DNA from: Terriglobales bacterium
GTDB lineage: Bacteria; Acidobacteriota; Terriglobia; Bryobacterales; Bryobacteraceae
Direction of reading: 5' to 3'
DNA length: 64,000 bases
NCBI GenBank assembly: GCA_027485675.1
Contig: JAIXQP010000007.1
Coordinates: 186,001 to 250,000, forward strand
Under the pieces are notes generated by a model that was given only the letters and a program-made list of their open reading frames with translations, had not been told where the DNA came from and made no database searches. The translations under genes and the position numbers were made by a program. This document shows, piece by piece, positions 1 to 8,989 of the stretch. The number at the start of each line of letters is the position of its first letter. The stretch's first letter is position 1.

Positions 1-853
1 TGAGCCGCGCCGCCGGGCTGAGCAGTTCGAGATCTTCCTTCACCGACCGGGCGAAACCGGAGAGCCACACACTCGCCGGGCCCTTCACTTCGGCAAGCAG
101 CGGCCGCTGGGCGTAGCGAACCAGGGTCAACAAGATCTGCTCGAGATGGCTGCGGTCCGCCGTCACCGCCAGAGCCGGCACGGCGCTTTGCACCCGTATA
201 CTGGGCTCCCGCGCGGACAGGGCTTGCAGGAAGGCCACGGCGTCGAAGGAGGTTCGCACGGCCTTCGGCGGAGAGGCCAGCGATTGCAGTTGTGCCGACA
301 TGCCCTTGATCCGGTCCGTCGACCGCAGAATCTCCCGCATGTCTTCCCGCAACGGGCTATCCGGGGGCAGGGCGTCCAGGATCTCCTCTCCGTATCCGGA
401 GAGCACCATCATGAGGTTGTTGGCTTCGTGGAGCACGCGGCCCGCCAGTTTCGCCGAAGCGGTGGTGACCGCCTCCTGCAGGGCGAACTCCGCGGCCGCG
501 GGGTCGGCCGGGGGCGCCGCCAGCTCCCGGCGTTGCACCAGCACGAGATCGGACTCGGCGTCGTTCCACCGCTGAATCCGCAGCAGGTCCCAGCCTTCGT
601 GCGCACCGGCGGCGAGAGGCACGGCGGGCAGGACGCGGGCCAGGGTCAACACACCGAGTTCGGCCATGGTGAGGCGCTGCGATTGCAGGAAGGCCCGGTT
701 GGCGGAGAGGAACTGCCCGCTCGCGTTGAGAATGGCGACGGGAATCGGGAGGATCGTCAGGATATCCTCGTAATAGCGCCGCTCGGACTCGACGAGCGAG
801 AGCAGGCGGGCGACCTCGCGAGATCGCCAAATATAGTTTTCCGATTTCTCCAT
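1..853 (-). CDS. PAS-type sensor histidine kinase, partial (3' end beyond window)
   Basis: Reading the minus strand from the ATG at 853 gives an uninterrupted frame to the window edge (about 284 residues). Residues about 25-110 look like a PAS sensor domain. A HisKA-like dimerisation helix follows, with the phospho-acceptor His near residue 140 in LAGRVLHEANNLMMV. The start of an HATPase domain is visible (HLEQILLTLVRYAQRP). No signal peptide or membrane segment is seen, so it is probably cytosolic. The usual N-box asparagines seem replaced: LLTLVRYAQ where relatives have LLNLxxNAR. The ATPase may therefore be degenerate, but the G boxes lie outside the window. It is divergent from galU. A TATAGT -10-like hexamer lies on the minus strand at 867-872. 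Confidence 0.7.
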   Translation of the reverse strand, partial: MEKSENYIWRSREVARLLSLVESERRYYEDILTILPIPVAILNASGQFLSANRAFLQSQRLTMAELGVLTLARVLPAVPLAAGAHEGWDLLRIQRWNDAESDLVLVQRRELAAPPADPAAAEFALQEAVTTASAKLAGRVLHEANNLMMVLSGYGEEILDALPPDSPLREDMREILRSTDRIKGMSAQLQSLASPPKAVRTSFDAVAFLQALSAREPSIRVQSAVPALAVTADRSHLEQILLTLVRYAQRPLLAEVKGPASVWLSGFARSVKEDLELLSPAARL

Positions 854-994
854 GCGCGGGAAAGTTACTATAGTGTGCGGGGTGAAATGTCCGGATGCAA
901 TTGCACTATGGTAGGTACTTCGAGGCAACCCGTACCAGTACCGGCCATTTAGGTTCGGCATCCCATCCCCTGAGTTGAGGAGATTCCAAATCGA

Positions 995-1879
995 ATGATT
1001 GCGAAACCACGTAAGGCGGTATTCCCCGCCGCAGGACTGGGCACGCGGTTCCTGCCGGCCACCAAGGCCATGCCCAAAGAGATGTTGCCACTGGTGGATA
1101 AGCCATTAATTCAGTATGGCGTTGAAGAGGCGATGCATTCCGGGATGAGCAACATCATCATCGTCACCGGACGCGGCAAGAGCGCGATTGAGGACCACTT
1201 CGACGTCAGCTTTGAACTCGAACACCTGCTCGAATCGAAGGGGAAGAAGGACCTGCTGCACCAGGTTCGCAGCATTTCGGACATGATCGACGTGAGCTAT
1301 GTCCGGCAGAAGGAGGCGCTGGGCCTCGGCCACGCGGTGCTGCGGGCGAAGGAACTGGTGGGCCAGGAGCCGTTTTCGGTGGTGCTGTCGGACGACATCA
1401 TCGACGCCGAGATCCCGTGCCTGCGCCAGATGAGCGACGTCTACGAGTTCTATGGCGCCTCGGTGGTGGCGCTGATGGAAGTGCCGCGCGAGAACATCTC
1501 GGCGTACGGCGTCGTGGACGCCGAGCCGATTGATCATCAGGGAGTGAGCGGCCGCCTGTTCCGCATTCGCAATCTGGTGGAGAAGCCGAAGGCGGAGGAG
1601 GCTCCGTCGAATCTGGCGATCATCGGGCGTTATATTTTGACACCGGAGATTTTCACCTCGATCGAGTCGATCGAGCCGGGCAAGGGCGGCGAAATTCAGT
1701 TGACCGACGCATTGAAGCATCTGCTGCGCAGCCGGCCGATCTATGGCTTCAAGTTTGAAGGCCGCCGGTTTGACGCCGGCGACAAGCTGGGCTTCCTGCA
1801 GGCCACCGTGGAGTTCGCCATGAAGCGTTTCGACCTGGGCGGGCCCTTCCGCCAGTACTTGAAGACGCTCCAGCCATGA
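995..1879 (+). CDS. galU: UTP--glucose-1-phosphate uridylyltransferase
   Basis: Makes UDP-glucose from UTP and glucose-1-phosphate for cell-envelope glycans and cytosolic sugar-nucleotide pools. The 294-residue length fits the bacterial GalU family. The N-terminal nucleotide-binding signature AAGLGTRFLPATKAMPKE is at about residues 12-29. The family segments VRQKEALGLGHAV, VLSDDIID, LVEKPK and GGEIQLTDAL follow in order, with a Rossmann-like nucleotidyltransferase fold throughout. The ATG at 995 is preceded by a GAGGAG-type ribosome site about 10 nt upstream. The next gene overlaps its stop by 4 bp (ATGA), so the two are probably translated together. UDP-glucose is the likely donor for several glycosyltransferases at 48-57 kb. 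Confidence 0.96.
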   Translation: MIAKPRKAVFPAAGLGTRFLPATKAMPKEMLPLVDKPLIQYGVEEAMHSGMSNIIIVTGRGKSAIEDHFDVSFELEHLLESKGKKDLLHQVRSISDMIDVSYVRQKEALGLGHAVLRAKELVGQEPFSVVLSDDIIDAEIPCLRQMSDVYEFYGASVVALMEVPRENISAYGVVDAEPIDHQGVSGRLFRIRNLVEKPKAEEAPSNLAIIGRYILTPEIFTSIESIEPGKGGEIQLTDALKHLLRSRPIYGFKFEGRRFDAGDKLGFLQATVEFAMKRFDLGGPFRQYLKTLQP

Positions 1880-2862
1880 ACCCCGTGCCGTTGACCCTGC
1901 CGGTGCGCGCCGCGGATGCGGCCGCGCTGGCCGACCTGGTGCTGCAGGTGACCGGGCGCGGGCCCTTGAGCGATGCGGCCCGCCATCAACTGGCCGCCCG
2001 CCTGGGGTCGCTGAGTCTCACCAGCTTTACCGTGCTCCCCTGGTCGCTGGCCGCCGACCCCAGTGTGCCGCAGACGTTCTATGTCGCCGTGGACGCCAAG
2101 GAGCCGTGGCTGTTGCACATCGCGCCCGCGGCTTCGCCCGCCAGCGCGCTCTTCCCGAACCCGACGTTGATCGGGCGCATGCGGACTCCGCTAGGCGGGG
2201 AGGTGGTGGTGAACGCGATTCCGTTTGGGCCGGCGAATGAAGCGGCGGTGACGGCGTACGCCGAGCGGCTGGACCGGGCGATTCAGCCGCGGCCGCAGGG
2301 CAGCCAGGCGCTGCTGGTGGCGGCGGTGCGCGCCCCGGACGCGGCCTTTGCGCAGTGCCGCCTGGTGGCGCGGAAGTATGGCCTGCACGTAGCCGCTTTT
2401 GAAACAGCGGTGACCCCGGAGCTTGCCTGGGCGGCCGCGCGAAACGGGTGGCGCGAAGGCTACAGCGCCCTGGGCGTGACCCGGCTGGAGGCGCCGGATG
2501 AGGCGGCGGCGATTCGGATCCGCCGGGAGTCGCGGCTGATGGACATCAACTTGAATCTGTCCGGCGATGCGCCCGCGAACGCGGAGGGGGTCCGCGTGGT
2601 GCTGCGGCGTCTGCGCGATGAGGACGTGGCGGTGCAGGCGATTACGGTCCGCGTGGCCGAAGAGCCGGGGGCGGAGGTGCGCGCGATGCAGGAGACGGCC
2701 CGCCAGTTTGGCGCCTTGCTGCGTGTGGAAGGTTCGCCGGACCACAATGAAGGGTGGCTGGCGGCCCTGGGTGCGGCCGCGGCCGGAAGGCTATATTATC
2801 GAATGCATCCCGAGCAACCGGTGGAGCGGATTGCTGAAATCGCCGGTCTCCTGCGAGGCTAA
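1876..2862 (+). CDS. Conserved hypothetical protein coupled to galU
   Basis: This is a 328-residue protein that I do not recognise. It is translationally coupled to galU (4-bp ATGA overlap) and to the next gene (TAATG). There is no signal peptide or membrane helix. The sequence is rich in Ala and Arg and falls into a mixed N-terminal part (residues 1-120, with LTSFTVLPWSL and NPTLIGRMRTP). A repetitive alpha/beta part follows (about 130-328), suggestive of a TIM-barrel or Rossmann-like fold: ALLVAAVRAP, KYGLHVAAFET, VAVQAITVRV, LLRVEGSPDHNEGW. The latter looks like beta strands alternating with helices. The tight context with galU and an isomerase-like gene suggests carbohydrate metabolism, but that is inference. 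Confidence 0.75.
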   Translation: MNPVPLTLPVRAADAAALADLVLQVTGRGPLSDAARHQLAARLGSLSLTSFTVLPWSLAADPSVPQTFYVAVDAKEPWLLHIAPAASPASALFPNPTLIGRMRTPLGGEVVVNAIPFGPANEAAVTAYAERLDRAIQPRPQGSQALLVAAVRAPDAAFAQCRLVARKYGLHVAAFETAVTPELAWAAARNGWREGYSALGVTRLEAPDEAAAIRIRRESRLMDINLNLSGDAPANAEGVRVVLRRLRDEDVAVQAITVRVAEEPGAEVRAMQETARQFGALLRVEGSPDHNEGWLAALGAAAAGRLYYRMHPEQPVERIAEIAGLLRG

Positions 2863-3893
2863 TGCATATGGTGTCCCGTCGTTCCTTCCTGTCTGGCTTG
2901 GCCGCTGCCCCGCTAATGGCCCAAGGGAGCGCTTTTCCCATGAAATTCGGTATCGACTTGTTCAGTCTGCGCACGCAGGGCTGGAGCCCGTTTGAACTGC
3001 TCGACTACTGCGCCAAGCAGGGCGCGAAGGTCGTCCACTTCTCGGAGATCCGCTTCCTGGGCGGCCTCGAGAAGCCGCATCTTGAAAAGGTCCGCGACCA
3101 TGCCAAACGGCTGGGCATTGAGATCGAAATCGGGATGCTCTCCATCTGCCCCACGGCGGCGCGGTTCGATCCGGCGCAGGGTACGGCGGAGGAGCAGTTG
3201 ATCCGGATGATTGAAGCGGCCAAGGTGGTGCGCGCGCCGCTTGTCCGCTGCGTCCTCGGCGATTGGCGGGACCGGGCGAGCAAGACGCCGCTCGCGCAGA
3301 GCATTGAGAACACCGTGAAGACGCTGCGGGCCGTGCGGACCCGGGCGATGGACGCGGGCAAGCGGATTGCCGTCGAGAACCACGGCGGCGACCTGCAGGC
3401 GCGGGAGCTGAAGATGCTGATCGAAGAGGCCGGCAAGGATGTCGTCGGGGCCTGCATCGACTCCGGCAACCCGACCTGGGCGATTGAGGATCCGCACGTG
3501 ACTCTCGAGACGCTGGCGCCGTATGTGTTGACGAGCCACGTCCGCGACTCCGCCGTCTGGCGCACGCCGGAGGGCGCCGCCATGCAGTGGACGCGGATGG
3601 GCGAAGGCAACGTCGACATCGGCGGCTGGGTGAAGAAGTACGCGCAACTGTGTCCCGGCAAGGCGCTGTCGCTTGAAATCATCGTCACGGGGACACGGCC
3701 GTTCCCGTATCTCGACCCCAAGTTCTGGGACGCCTTCCGCACGACGCCGGCGTGGGAGTTCGCCCGCTTCGCCGCCATCGCCGAGAAGGGCAAGCCGATG
3801 CCGGCGCGCCCGGCCGTGGCGAAGGAGCTGGCCGCCGCAAAAGAGCGCGAGGATCTCGAAGCGTCCATCCATTGGCTGCGGAATCTGAGTTAG
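2862..3893 (+). CDS. Exported sugar phosphate isomerase/epimerase (xylose isomerase-like TIM barrel)
   Basis: 343 residues. The N-terminus MVSRRSFLSGLAAAPLMAQ is a twin-arginine signal, so the protein probably folds in the cytoplasm and is exported. The rest fits the AP-endonuclease-2/xylose-isomerase-like TIM barrel. FGIDLFSLRTQ starts strand 1, and conserved metal or substrate positions appear in KVVHFSEIRFLG, RIAVENHGGD (Glu and His), CIDSGNPTW and LTSHVRDSA. SLEIIVTG lies near residue 270. Substrate is unknown; exported members are frequent in Acidobacteria and Planctomycetes. The ATG at 2862 overlaps the previous stop (TAATG); an ATG at 2868 is also possible and would leave the Tat motif intact. 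Confidence 0.88.
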   Translation: MHMVSRRSFLSGLAAAPLMAQGSAFPMKFGIDLFSLRTQGWSPFELLDYCAKQGAKVVHFSEIRFLGGLEKPHLEKVRDHAKRLGIEIEIGMLSICPTAARFDPAQGTAEEQLIRMIEAAKVVRAPLVRCVLGDWRDRASKTPLAQSIENTVKTLRAVRTRAMDAGKRIAVENHGGDLQARELKMLIEEAGKDVVGACIDSGNPTWAIEDPHVTLETLAPYVLTSHVRDSAVWRTPEGAAMQWTRMGEGNVDIGGWVKKYAQLCPGKALSLEIIVTGTRPFPYLDPKFWDAFRTTPAWEFARFAAIAEKGKPMPARPAVAKELAAAKEREDLEASIHWLRNLS

Positions 3894-3903
3894 GCTCTAG
3901 GGT

Positions 3904-4809
3904 ATGACGCGTCTGGTTTTGGTGATGTTGGCGGCGGCCGCTCTGGCTCCCGCGCAGTTGGTGACGGCTGTCCGGGGGGCTTTGGCGTCAAAGGATTTCG
4001 CCACGGGCGAGAAGATCCTGGCCGCGTATCAGAAGCAGAAGGGCATCACGCCGGAGTACGTTCTGGCCTATTCGTGGCTGGGCCGCGGGGCGCAGGCCAA
4101 CAAGCTTTGGGATAAGGCGGCGGCGTACTCGGCGCAGACGCGTAAGCTGGTGCAGGCGGAGTTGAAGAAGCGCCCGCTGGACGCCGAACCGGACGTGCCG
4201 CTGGCGTTGGGCGCGGCGATTGAAGTGGAGGGCCATACGCTGGCCGGTACAGGCCGTTTGAGCGAGGCGCTGGCGATGCTCAATCAGGAGTTGAAGACGT
4301 ACCACGCCACCTCCATCCGCACGCGGATTCAGAAGAACATCCACTTGCTCAGCCTGGTGGGCAAGCCGGCCCCGGCGCTGGACCTTTCCCGGTTTCTGAA
4401 GGGTCCGAAGATGACGTCGCTCGCGCAACTGAAGGGGAAGCCGGCGGTGCTGTTCTTCTGGGCGCACTGGTGCAGCGATTGTAAGGAGCAGGGGCCGGTG
4501 CTGACCGCGCTGAAGGCGAAGTATCCCGCGCTGCAGATTGTCGCTCCGACGCAGACGTACGGATACGTCGCCAATGGGGAGGATGCGCCGCCCGCCGTGG
4601 AGGTCCCGTATATCGAGAAGGTGCGCGCGCAGTACTACCCGGACCTGCTGAAAGTCGCCTCCCCCTTGAGCAACGAGAACTTCAAGCTGTACGGCAGTTC
4701 GACGTCACCGACGCTGGTGCTGGTGGATAAGGCGGGGATCGTCCGCCTGTATCACCCCGGCAAGATGACGGCGGAGGAGTTACTCCCGGAGATCGAGAAG
4801 ATTCTCTAG
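3904..4809 (+). CDS. Secreted TlpA-like thioredoxin-fold protein with N-terminal helical (TPR-like) region
   Basis: 301 residues with a Sec signal peptide (residues about 1-19, ending APAQ). Residues 20-145 are helical and TPR-like (LAYSWLGRGAQANKLWDKAAAYSAQ). Residues about 150-301 form an AhpC/TlpA-type thioredoxin domain: GKPAPALDLSRF, then KPAVLFFWAHWCSDCKEQGP with the CSDC redox pair, a cis-Pro candidate in STSPTLVLVDK, and KAGIVRLYHPG. It probably acts as a periplasmic thiol reductase. It lies 10 bp after the isomerase gene. Its 3' end overlaps the convergent minus-strand FAD gene by 30 bp. Confidence 0.88.
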   Translation: MTRLVLVMLAAAALAPAQLVTAVRGALASKDFATGEKILAAYQKQKGITPEYVLAYSWLGRGAQANKLWDKAAAYSAQTRKLVQAELKKRPLDAEPDVPLALGAAIEVEGHTLAGTGRLSEALAMLNQELKTYHATSIRTRIQKNIHLLSLVGKPAPALDLSRFLKGPKMTSLAQLKGKPAVLFFWAHWCSDCKEQGPVLTALKAKYPALQIVAPTQTYGYVANGEDAPPAVEVPYIEKVRAQYYPDLLKVASPLSNENFKLYGSSTSPTLVLVDKAGIVRLYHPGKMTAEELLPEIEKIL

Positions 4810-5907
4810 GCGCGTGGGGAAGATCGGCGGCCGGACGGAGGCCGCCGGCCAGCCGCAGAGATGTTCGAGAGCCGGCCCGCAGATGCGGCCCTGGCAGGGG
4901 CCCATGCCGCAACGCGTTTGAAGCTTGGCCGAACGCCAGTCCCGCTGCTGCCAGACGGCGCTGAAGGGGACATCCTCGCAGCGGCAGATGATCGTCTCCG
5001 GGGTGGCCAGGGTGTTGAGTTCGGATCGCAGTTGGAAGGTTTCGTCAAGCAGGCGGTCGAAGCGGACGGCGGCGTCGCGGGCCGGGTAGAGGGCGCGGGC
5101 ACGCTCGAGATCGAAGCCGGCGATCTGGCCTTCGAGGATCGACCGGTCGACACTGCCGGCCCCGGCGAAGTAGATGTGGGGGACGGTCGTGCGCTGTTTC
5201 GAGTCGGTGATGACGGCGCCGCTCTCGACCTTACAGCCGAGCAGCTCCGGGAGTTCGGTGTTGGTGACGAGGCCGAAGCCGCACGCGAGATAGTCGCAGG
5301 GTAGGACGCCGTGGCCTTGGAGGGTGACCGACCCGGGAGCGGCCCGGAGCGGCCAGGAATCGGTGCGGTAGCGGAGGCCCAGGCCCAGTTGGGCGGCCTG
5401 CAGGAGCTTCCCGGGCTGCCGCCACAGGCTGCGGGTGAACGCGGCGACGCGGGCGTACGGCGCCTGCTCGGCCACCAGCAGGACCTTGGCCCCACGCTTC
5501 CGGAGATAGGCGGCCACGGCGAGCAACAGCGGCCCCGATCCGGCGACGACGACGCGCTTGCCGGCAATGGGCAGACCGCTTTTCACCATCGCCTGCAGGC
5601 CGCCGGCACCGAGGACGTGCGGCAGGGTCCAACCGGGAAAGGGCAGGAAGCGTTCGCGGGTGCCGGTGGCGAGAATGATGCGGTCGGCGGAGGGCAGTTG
5701 CGCCGCCGAGTGGATCTGGACGCCGGTGCGGACGGTGACGCGGGGATCGAGGAAGCGCCGGTAGCGGGACGGAATCTCGCCGCGCCAGATCTGCCCGCCG
5801 AGCGCCGGGTTGTCATCGAGGAGCGTGACCGTGTCGCCGGTCTGCACGGCGGCCCAGGCGGCGGCGAGTCCGGCGGGGCCGCCGCCGATGACGAGGGTGC
5901 TAGGCAT
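4780..5907 (-). CDS. FAD/NAD-binding oxidoreductase with C-terminal BFD-like [2Fe-2S] domain (hydroxyproline dehydrogenase subunit)
   Basis: 375 residues. The N-terminal dinucleotide fold LVIGGGPAGLAAAWAA and a second nucleotide motif KRVVVAGSGPLLLAVAAYL are typical of the opine oxidase/HcnB/D-hydroxyproline dehydrogenase FAD subunit. The C-terminus holds a BFD-like cluster domain: ICRCEDV, then TRCGMGPCQGRICGP, giving the Cys-x-Cys and Cys-x4-Cys pairs. With the small ferredoxin and the DAO-type subunit just upstream (8-bp overlap), it would pass electrons from cis-4-hydroxy-D-proline to an acceptor. The substrate comes from the epimerase and deaminase neighbours, not from this protein alone. 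Confidence 0.85.
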   Translation of the reverse strand: MPSTLVIGGGPAGLAAAWAAVQTGDTVTLLDDNPALGGQIWRGEIPSRYRRFLDPRVTVRTGVQIHSAAQLPSADRIILATGTRERFLPFPGWTLPHVLGAGGLQAMVKSGLPIAGKRVVVAGSGPLLLAVAAYLRKRGAKVLLVAEQAPYARVAAFTRSLWRQPGKLLQAAQLGLGLRYRTDSWPLRAAPGSVTLQGHGVLPCDYLACGFGLVTNTELPELLGCKVESGAVITDSKQRTTVPHIYFAGAGSVDRSILEGQIAGFDLERARALYPARDAAVRFDRLLDETFQLRSELNTLATPETIICRCEDVPFSAVWQQRDWRSAKLQTRCGMGPCQGRICGPALEHLCGWPAASVRPPIFPTRLENLLDLRE

Positions 5908-6136
5908 CGGTCGAGATCTCCATGCCGGGAGCGCAGAGCAGTTGGCAACTGCGTTCGTGCGGGCGCCCGTTCAGCGTGACGCGGCACTCCATGCAGATGC
6001 CCATGCCACAGAGCGGACCGCGGAGTTCGCCGGTGACCGAGCGACGGAAGCCGGCCTGGAGGCGCATGACCGCGGCGGCCACGGTGGTGCCGGGTTCGAC
6101 GTCGATGCGCCGGCCATTGATCAAGACGGCGATCAT
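5900..6136 (-). CDS. (2Fe-2S)-binding small subunit of hydroxyproline dehydrogenase
   Basis: 78 residues, the usual size of the small ferredoxin subunit of opine/D-hydroxyproline dehydrogenases. The ferredoxin-type motif CGMGICMEC (residues about 43-51) supplies three Cys ligands, and the fourth is CQLLC at about 64-68. NGRRIDVEPGTTVAAAV begins a beta-grasp fold. It overlaps both neighbours by 4-8 bp, indicating stoichiometric translation of a three-part complex. Expected location is the cytoplasm, or loosely on the inner membrane. Confidence 0.88.
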   Translation of the reverse strand: MIAVLINGRRIDVEPGTTVAAAVMRLQAGFRRSVTGELRGPLCGMGICMECRVTLNGRPHERSCQLLCAPGMEISTDA

Positions 6137-7194
6137 GCGAAACGCTCCGGCAGGTATGGCTCCGGGGGAATGGCCGGGGTATCGCCGAGGAGCCGGTCGA
6201 GGAGCAGGGCGGCGGAGCCGAGCGAGGTGGTGATGCCGAGCCCTTCGTGGCCGGCGGCGACCCAGACGCGGTCGCGGACGGGGCCGATCAAGGGGAGGCT
6301 GTCCGGGGTGGCGGCGCGGAAGCCGGTCCAGGTGCGGATCACTTGCAGGTCCACGAGGCGCGGCATGTATTCGACGGCGCGGCGCAGCATCCGGGAGAGG
6401 AGTTCCGGCCGGATGTCCGGGCTCTCGTCGCCGTACTGGCGGGAGCTGCCGATGAGGATCTGCCCGGTGGAACGCGGCTGGACGTTGAAGGCGACGCTTT
6501 CATTGGAGTGGCCATGGGCGCTCTTGAGGTAGCCGAGTTCGACGAGTTGATGGCGGAGAAAGCCGGGGTAGCGGTCCGTGATGGCGAGATGCCCTTTGCG
6601 CGGTTTGATGGGCAGTTCCGGCAGGAGACGGGTGATTCCGGTGCCGCAGGCGAGAATGGTCAACCCGGCGGATACCTGCGTACCGTCGGCGAGCAGGGCG
6701 CCGTCCGGGGTGAGGGACTCGATGGCGGTGTAGCGCACGGGGGTCAGCCGCAGCAGCCAGGAGGCGGCGGTGGGCGCGTAGACGACGCTGTCGCCGGGGA
6801 CGAGCAGGCCACCCGCCAGGCCGGGGCGCAGTTCGGGTTCGGCCTCATAGAGCGCCCGTTCGTCGAGAATCTCGCTCGCCGGGAAGAGAGCATGTTTACG
6901 GGCTACTTCCGCCATCTCTTCGGCGTCGGCGGCCACCCAGAGGGTTCCGCGGTGCTCCCGCTCGACGCTGGGCGGCACGGGCAGGGCGTCCCAGAGGCGC
7001 CGGGAGTATTCCGTGAGCGCTAACTGGGCCGGCGAATCGTCCATGACGACGACGTGGCCCATGCCGGCCGCGGTGGCGCCTCCACCGACGGTGTGGGGTT
7101 CGACGACCAGGCACTTGCCGCCCTCTTCGCGAAAGGCCGCGGCAATCGCCGCTCCTACAATGCCCGCGCCAGCGATGAGGACGTCGGTGGTCAC
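6133..7194 (-). CDS. DAO-family FAD-dependent oxidoreductase (D-hydroxyproline dehydrogenase catalytic subunit)
   Basis: 353 residues. The N-terminal FAD motif [20 protein letters not shown], the segment [14 protein letters not shown] and the C-terminal [21 protein letters not shown] are those of glycine/D-amino-acid oxidases. The family oxidises the C-N bond of D-amino acids. In this operon the expected reaction is cis-4-hydroxy-D-proline to 1-pyrroline-4-hydroxy-2-carboxylate. It overlaps the ferredoxin gene and the epimerase gene by 4 bp each. Length is typical. Sarcosine- or opine-type substrates cannot be excluded without context. Confidence 0.87.
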   Translation of the reverse strand: MTTDVLIAGAGIVGAAIAAAFREEGGKCLVVEPHTVGGGATAAGMGHVVVMDDSPAQLALTEYSRRLWDALPVPPSVEREHRGTLWVAADAEEMAEVARKHALFPASEILDERALYEAEPELRPGLAGGLLVPGDSVVYAPTAASWLLRLTPVRYTAIESLTPDGALLADGTQVSAGLTILACGTGITRLLPELPIKPRKGHLAITDRYPGFLRHQLVELGYLKSAHGHSNESVAFNVQPRSTGQILIGSSRQYGDESPDIRPELLSRMLRRAVEYMPRLVDLQVIRTWTGFRAATPDSLPLIGPVRDRVWVAAGHEGLGITTSLGSAALLLDRLLGDTPAIPPEPYLPERFA

Positions 7195-8081
7195 GGCTGC
7201 GGGAAACCCCAGGCGAAGGGGTCGCGGTCGTCGATCAGGAGGCGGGCTTCCGCCGTGATGAAGGCGGTGCCGGTGATGGAGGGGAGAATGCGGTCGCCGT
7301 CCGGCCGGTAGGACGCCTGGAACTGGCTGCCGATGATGCTCTCCTGCACCCAGACCTCGCCGGGGGCGAGATGGCCGTCGGCGGCGAGGCAGGCTAGTTT
7401 GGCGCTGGTGCCGGTGCCGCAGGGCGAGCGGTCGTAGGCTTTGCCGGGGCAGAGGACGAAGTTGCGGTTGCCGTCGTAAAGTTCGACGTGGTCGACCTCC
7501 GGGTAGCCCTGCGCGTTGACGGCCTGGCGGATGGCCCAGGCGTAGTTGGTCAGGGACTCGATGTCGCCCAAGCCGGGGTGGTGGGAAAGGAAGAACCAGT
7601 TGCCGCCCCAGGCGATATCGCCGGCGACGGGACCGTAGCCGGGCACTTGGATGACGGCCTGGGCGGCGCGATAGCTGGGGACGTTAGCGATGGTGACGGA
7701 GCCGTCTTCGTGCAGGCGGGCGGTGATTTCGCCGACCGGGGTCTCAATACGGTGCTCGCCGGGGGCGATGCGGCCAAGGTGAGCGAGGGTGACCATCAAG
7801 CCGATGGTGCCGTGGCCGCACATGCCGAGATAGCCTACGTTATTGAAAAATATAACCCCGGCGGCGCAGCCGGGATCCACCGGCTCGCAGAGCAGGGCGC
7901 CGACCAGGACGTCGGAACCGCGCGGCTCGTTGACGACGGCCGCGCGAAACCGATCATGCATTTGACGAAACGAAGCCAATCGGTCGGCCATGGGTCCCGA
8001 GCCGAGGTCCGGGCCGCCGGCGATGACGATGCGGGTGGGCTCGCCGCCGGTGTGGGAGTCAATAACCTCAATGGCCCGCAT
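7191..8081 (-). CDS. 4-hydroxyproline 2-epimerase (proline racemase family)
   Basis: 296 residues. Interconverts trans-4-hydroxy-L-proline and cis-4-hydroxy-D-proline. Both catalytic cysteines are present: Cys88 in [12 protein letters not shown] and Cys221 in [12 protein letters not shown]. This excludes the trans-3-hydroxyproline dehydratase subgroup, where the second is Thr. The N-terminal SHTGGEPTR variant is characteristic of 4-hydroxyproline epimerases rather than classical proline racemases (HTAGMPTR). Its placement between the deaminase and the D-hydroxyproline dehydrogenase subunits agrees. It has 4-bp and 14-bp overlaps with its neighbours. Confidence 0.92.
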   Translation of the reverse strand: MRAIEVIDSHTGGEPTRIVIAGGPDLGSGPMADRLASFRQMHDRFRAAVVNEPRGSDVLVGALLCEPVDPGCAAGVIFFNNVGYLGMCGHGTIGLMVTLAHLGRIAPGEHRIETPVGEITARLHEDGSVTIANVPSYRAAQAVIQVPGYGPVAGDIAWGGNWFFLSHHPGLGDIESLTNYAWAIRQAVNAQGYPEVDHVELYDGNRNFVLCPGKAYDRSPCGTGTSAKLACLAADGHLAPGEVWVQESIIGSQFQASYRPDGDRILPSITGTAFITAEARLLIDDRDPFAWGFPQP

Positions 8082-8982
8082 AACGGCTAAGATCCGGCCG
8101 GTGGGCCAGGGCGTGGCGGATGATGCCGAGCACCTCTTCCCGCTCGGCGCCGGCGATGGGGAGGCGGGGAGGACGGGTCAGTTCCGAGCCCAGGCCGACT
8201 TCGGCCATGCAGAGCTTGATGTACTGGACCAGCTTGATCTTGGTATCGAGGTGCAGGAGGGGGGTGTACCACTGGTAGAGCTCGCGGGCTTCCGTCCAGC
8301 GGCCCTGCTGGGCGAGTTCCCAGAGGACGCGGTTCTCGTCCGGGAAGGCGTTGACCAGGCCGGAGACCCAGCCTTCGGCGCCGAGGAGGGCGCTTTCGAG
8401 CACGAGGTCGTCCACCCCGCTGAACAAGATAAACCGGCGGCCGACGGCGTTGCGGAGGTCCGTGATGCGGCGGACGTTGTCCGAGGACTCTTTGATGGCG
8501 ACGATGGTGGGCTCTTCGGCGAGTTCGACGAAGGCGTCGGGCGGCATATCGACGTAGTAGGCCGGGGGGTTGTTGTAGATCATCACCGGCAGTCCGCTGG
8601 CCTGCGCGACGGTGCGGAAGTGGGCAATGGCTTCGCGGCGGTCGGCCTTATAGATCATGGCCGGGAGGACCATCAGGCCGTCGAGGCCGAGCTTCTCGCA
8701 GTCGCGGGCGAAGCGGGCGGCGACGAGGGTGGTGTTCTCGGCGACGCCGGAGAGGACGGGGATGCGGCCGTTGACGACGGCCTTCAACTCGCGCAGGATG
8801 GTTAGTTTTTCTTCATATTCATGCGCGGTGTTTTCGCCAACGCTGCCGAGGAGGATGACGCCGTGGATGCCCGAGGCGATCATCTTCTCGAGGTGGGCCG
8901 CTGTTGCGTCCAGGTCTACCGAAAAATCGGGGTGGTACTGCGTGGTGAGCGCCGGGTAGACGCCGTGCCAGGTGACATTCAT
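8068..8982 (-). CDS. DapA-family lyase, probable 1-pyrroline-4-hydroxy-2-carboxylate deaminase
   Basis: 304 residues with the TIM-barrel layout of the dihydrodipicolinate synthase/N-acetylneuraminate lyase family. The [10 protein letters not shown] segment (normally GTTGE) is near residue 45. The Tyr is in [15 protein letters not shown] (about residue 137), and the Schiff-base Lys is in [10 protein letters not shown] (about residue 165). In hydroxyproline operons this family member dehydrates and deaminates 1-pyrroline-4-hydroxy-2-carboxylate to 2-oxoglutarate semialdehyde. It is first in the five-gene catabolic set. The expected semialdehyde dehydrogenase is not in this window. The GH57 gene ends 7 bp upstream. 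Confidence 0.87.
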   Translation of the reverse strand: MNVTWHGVYPALTTQYHPDFSVDLDATAAHLEKMIASGIHGVILLGSVGENTAHEYEEKLTILRELKAVVNGRIPVLSGVAENTTLVAARFARDCEKLGLDGLMVLPAMIYKADRREAIAHFRTVAQASGLPVMIYNNPPAYYVDMPPDAFVELAEEPTIVAIKESSDNVRRITDLRNAVGRRFILFSGVDDLVLESALLGAEGWVSGLVNAFPDENRVLWELAQQGRWTEARELYQWYTPLLHLDTKIKLVQYIKLCMAEVGLGSELTRPPRLPIAGAEREEVLGIIRHALAHRPDLSRYAGH

Positions 8983-8989
8983 GGGGTAG

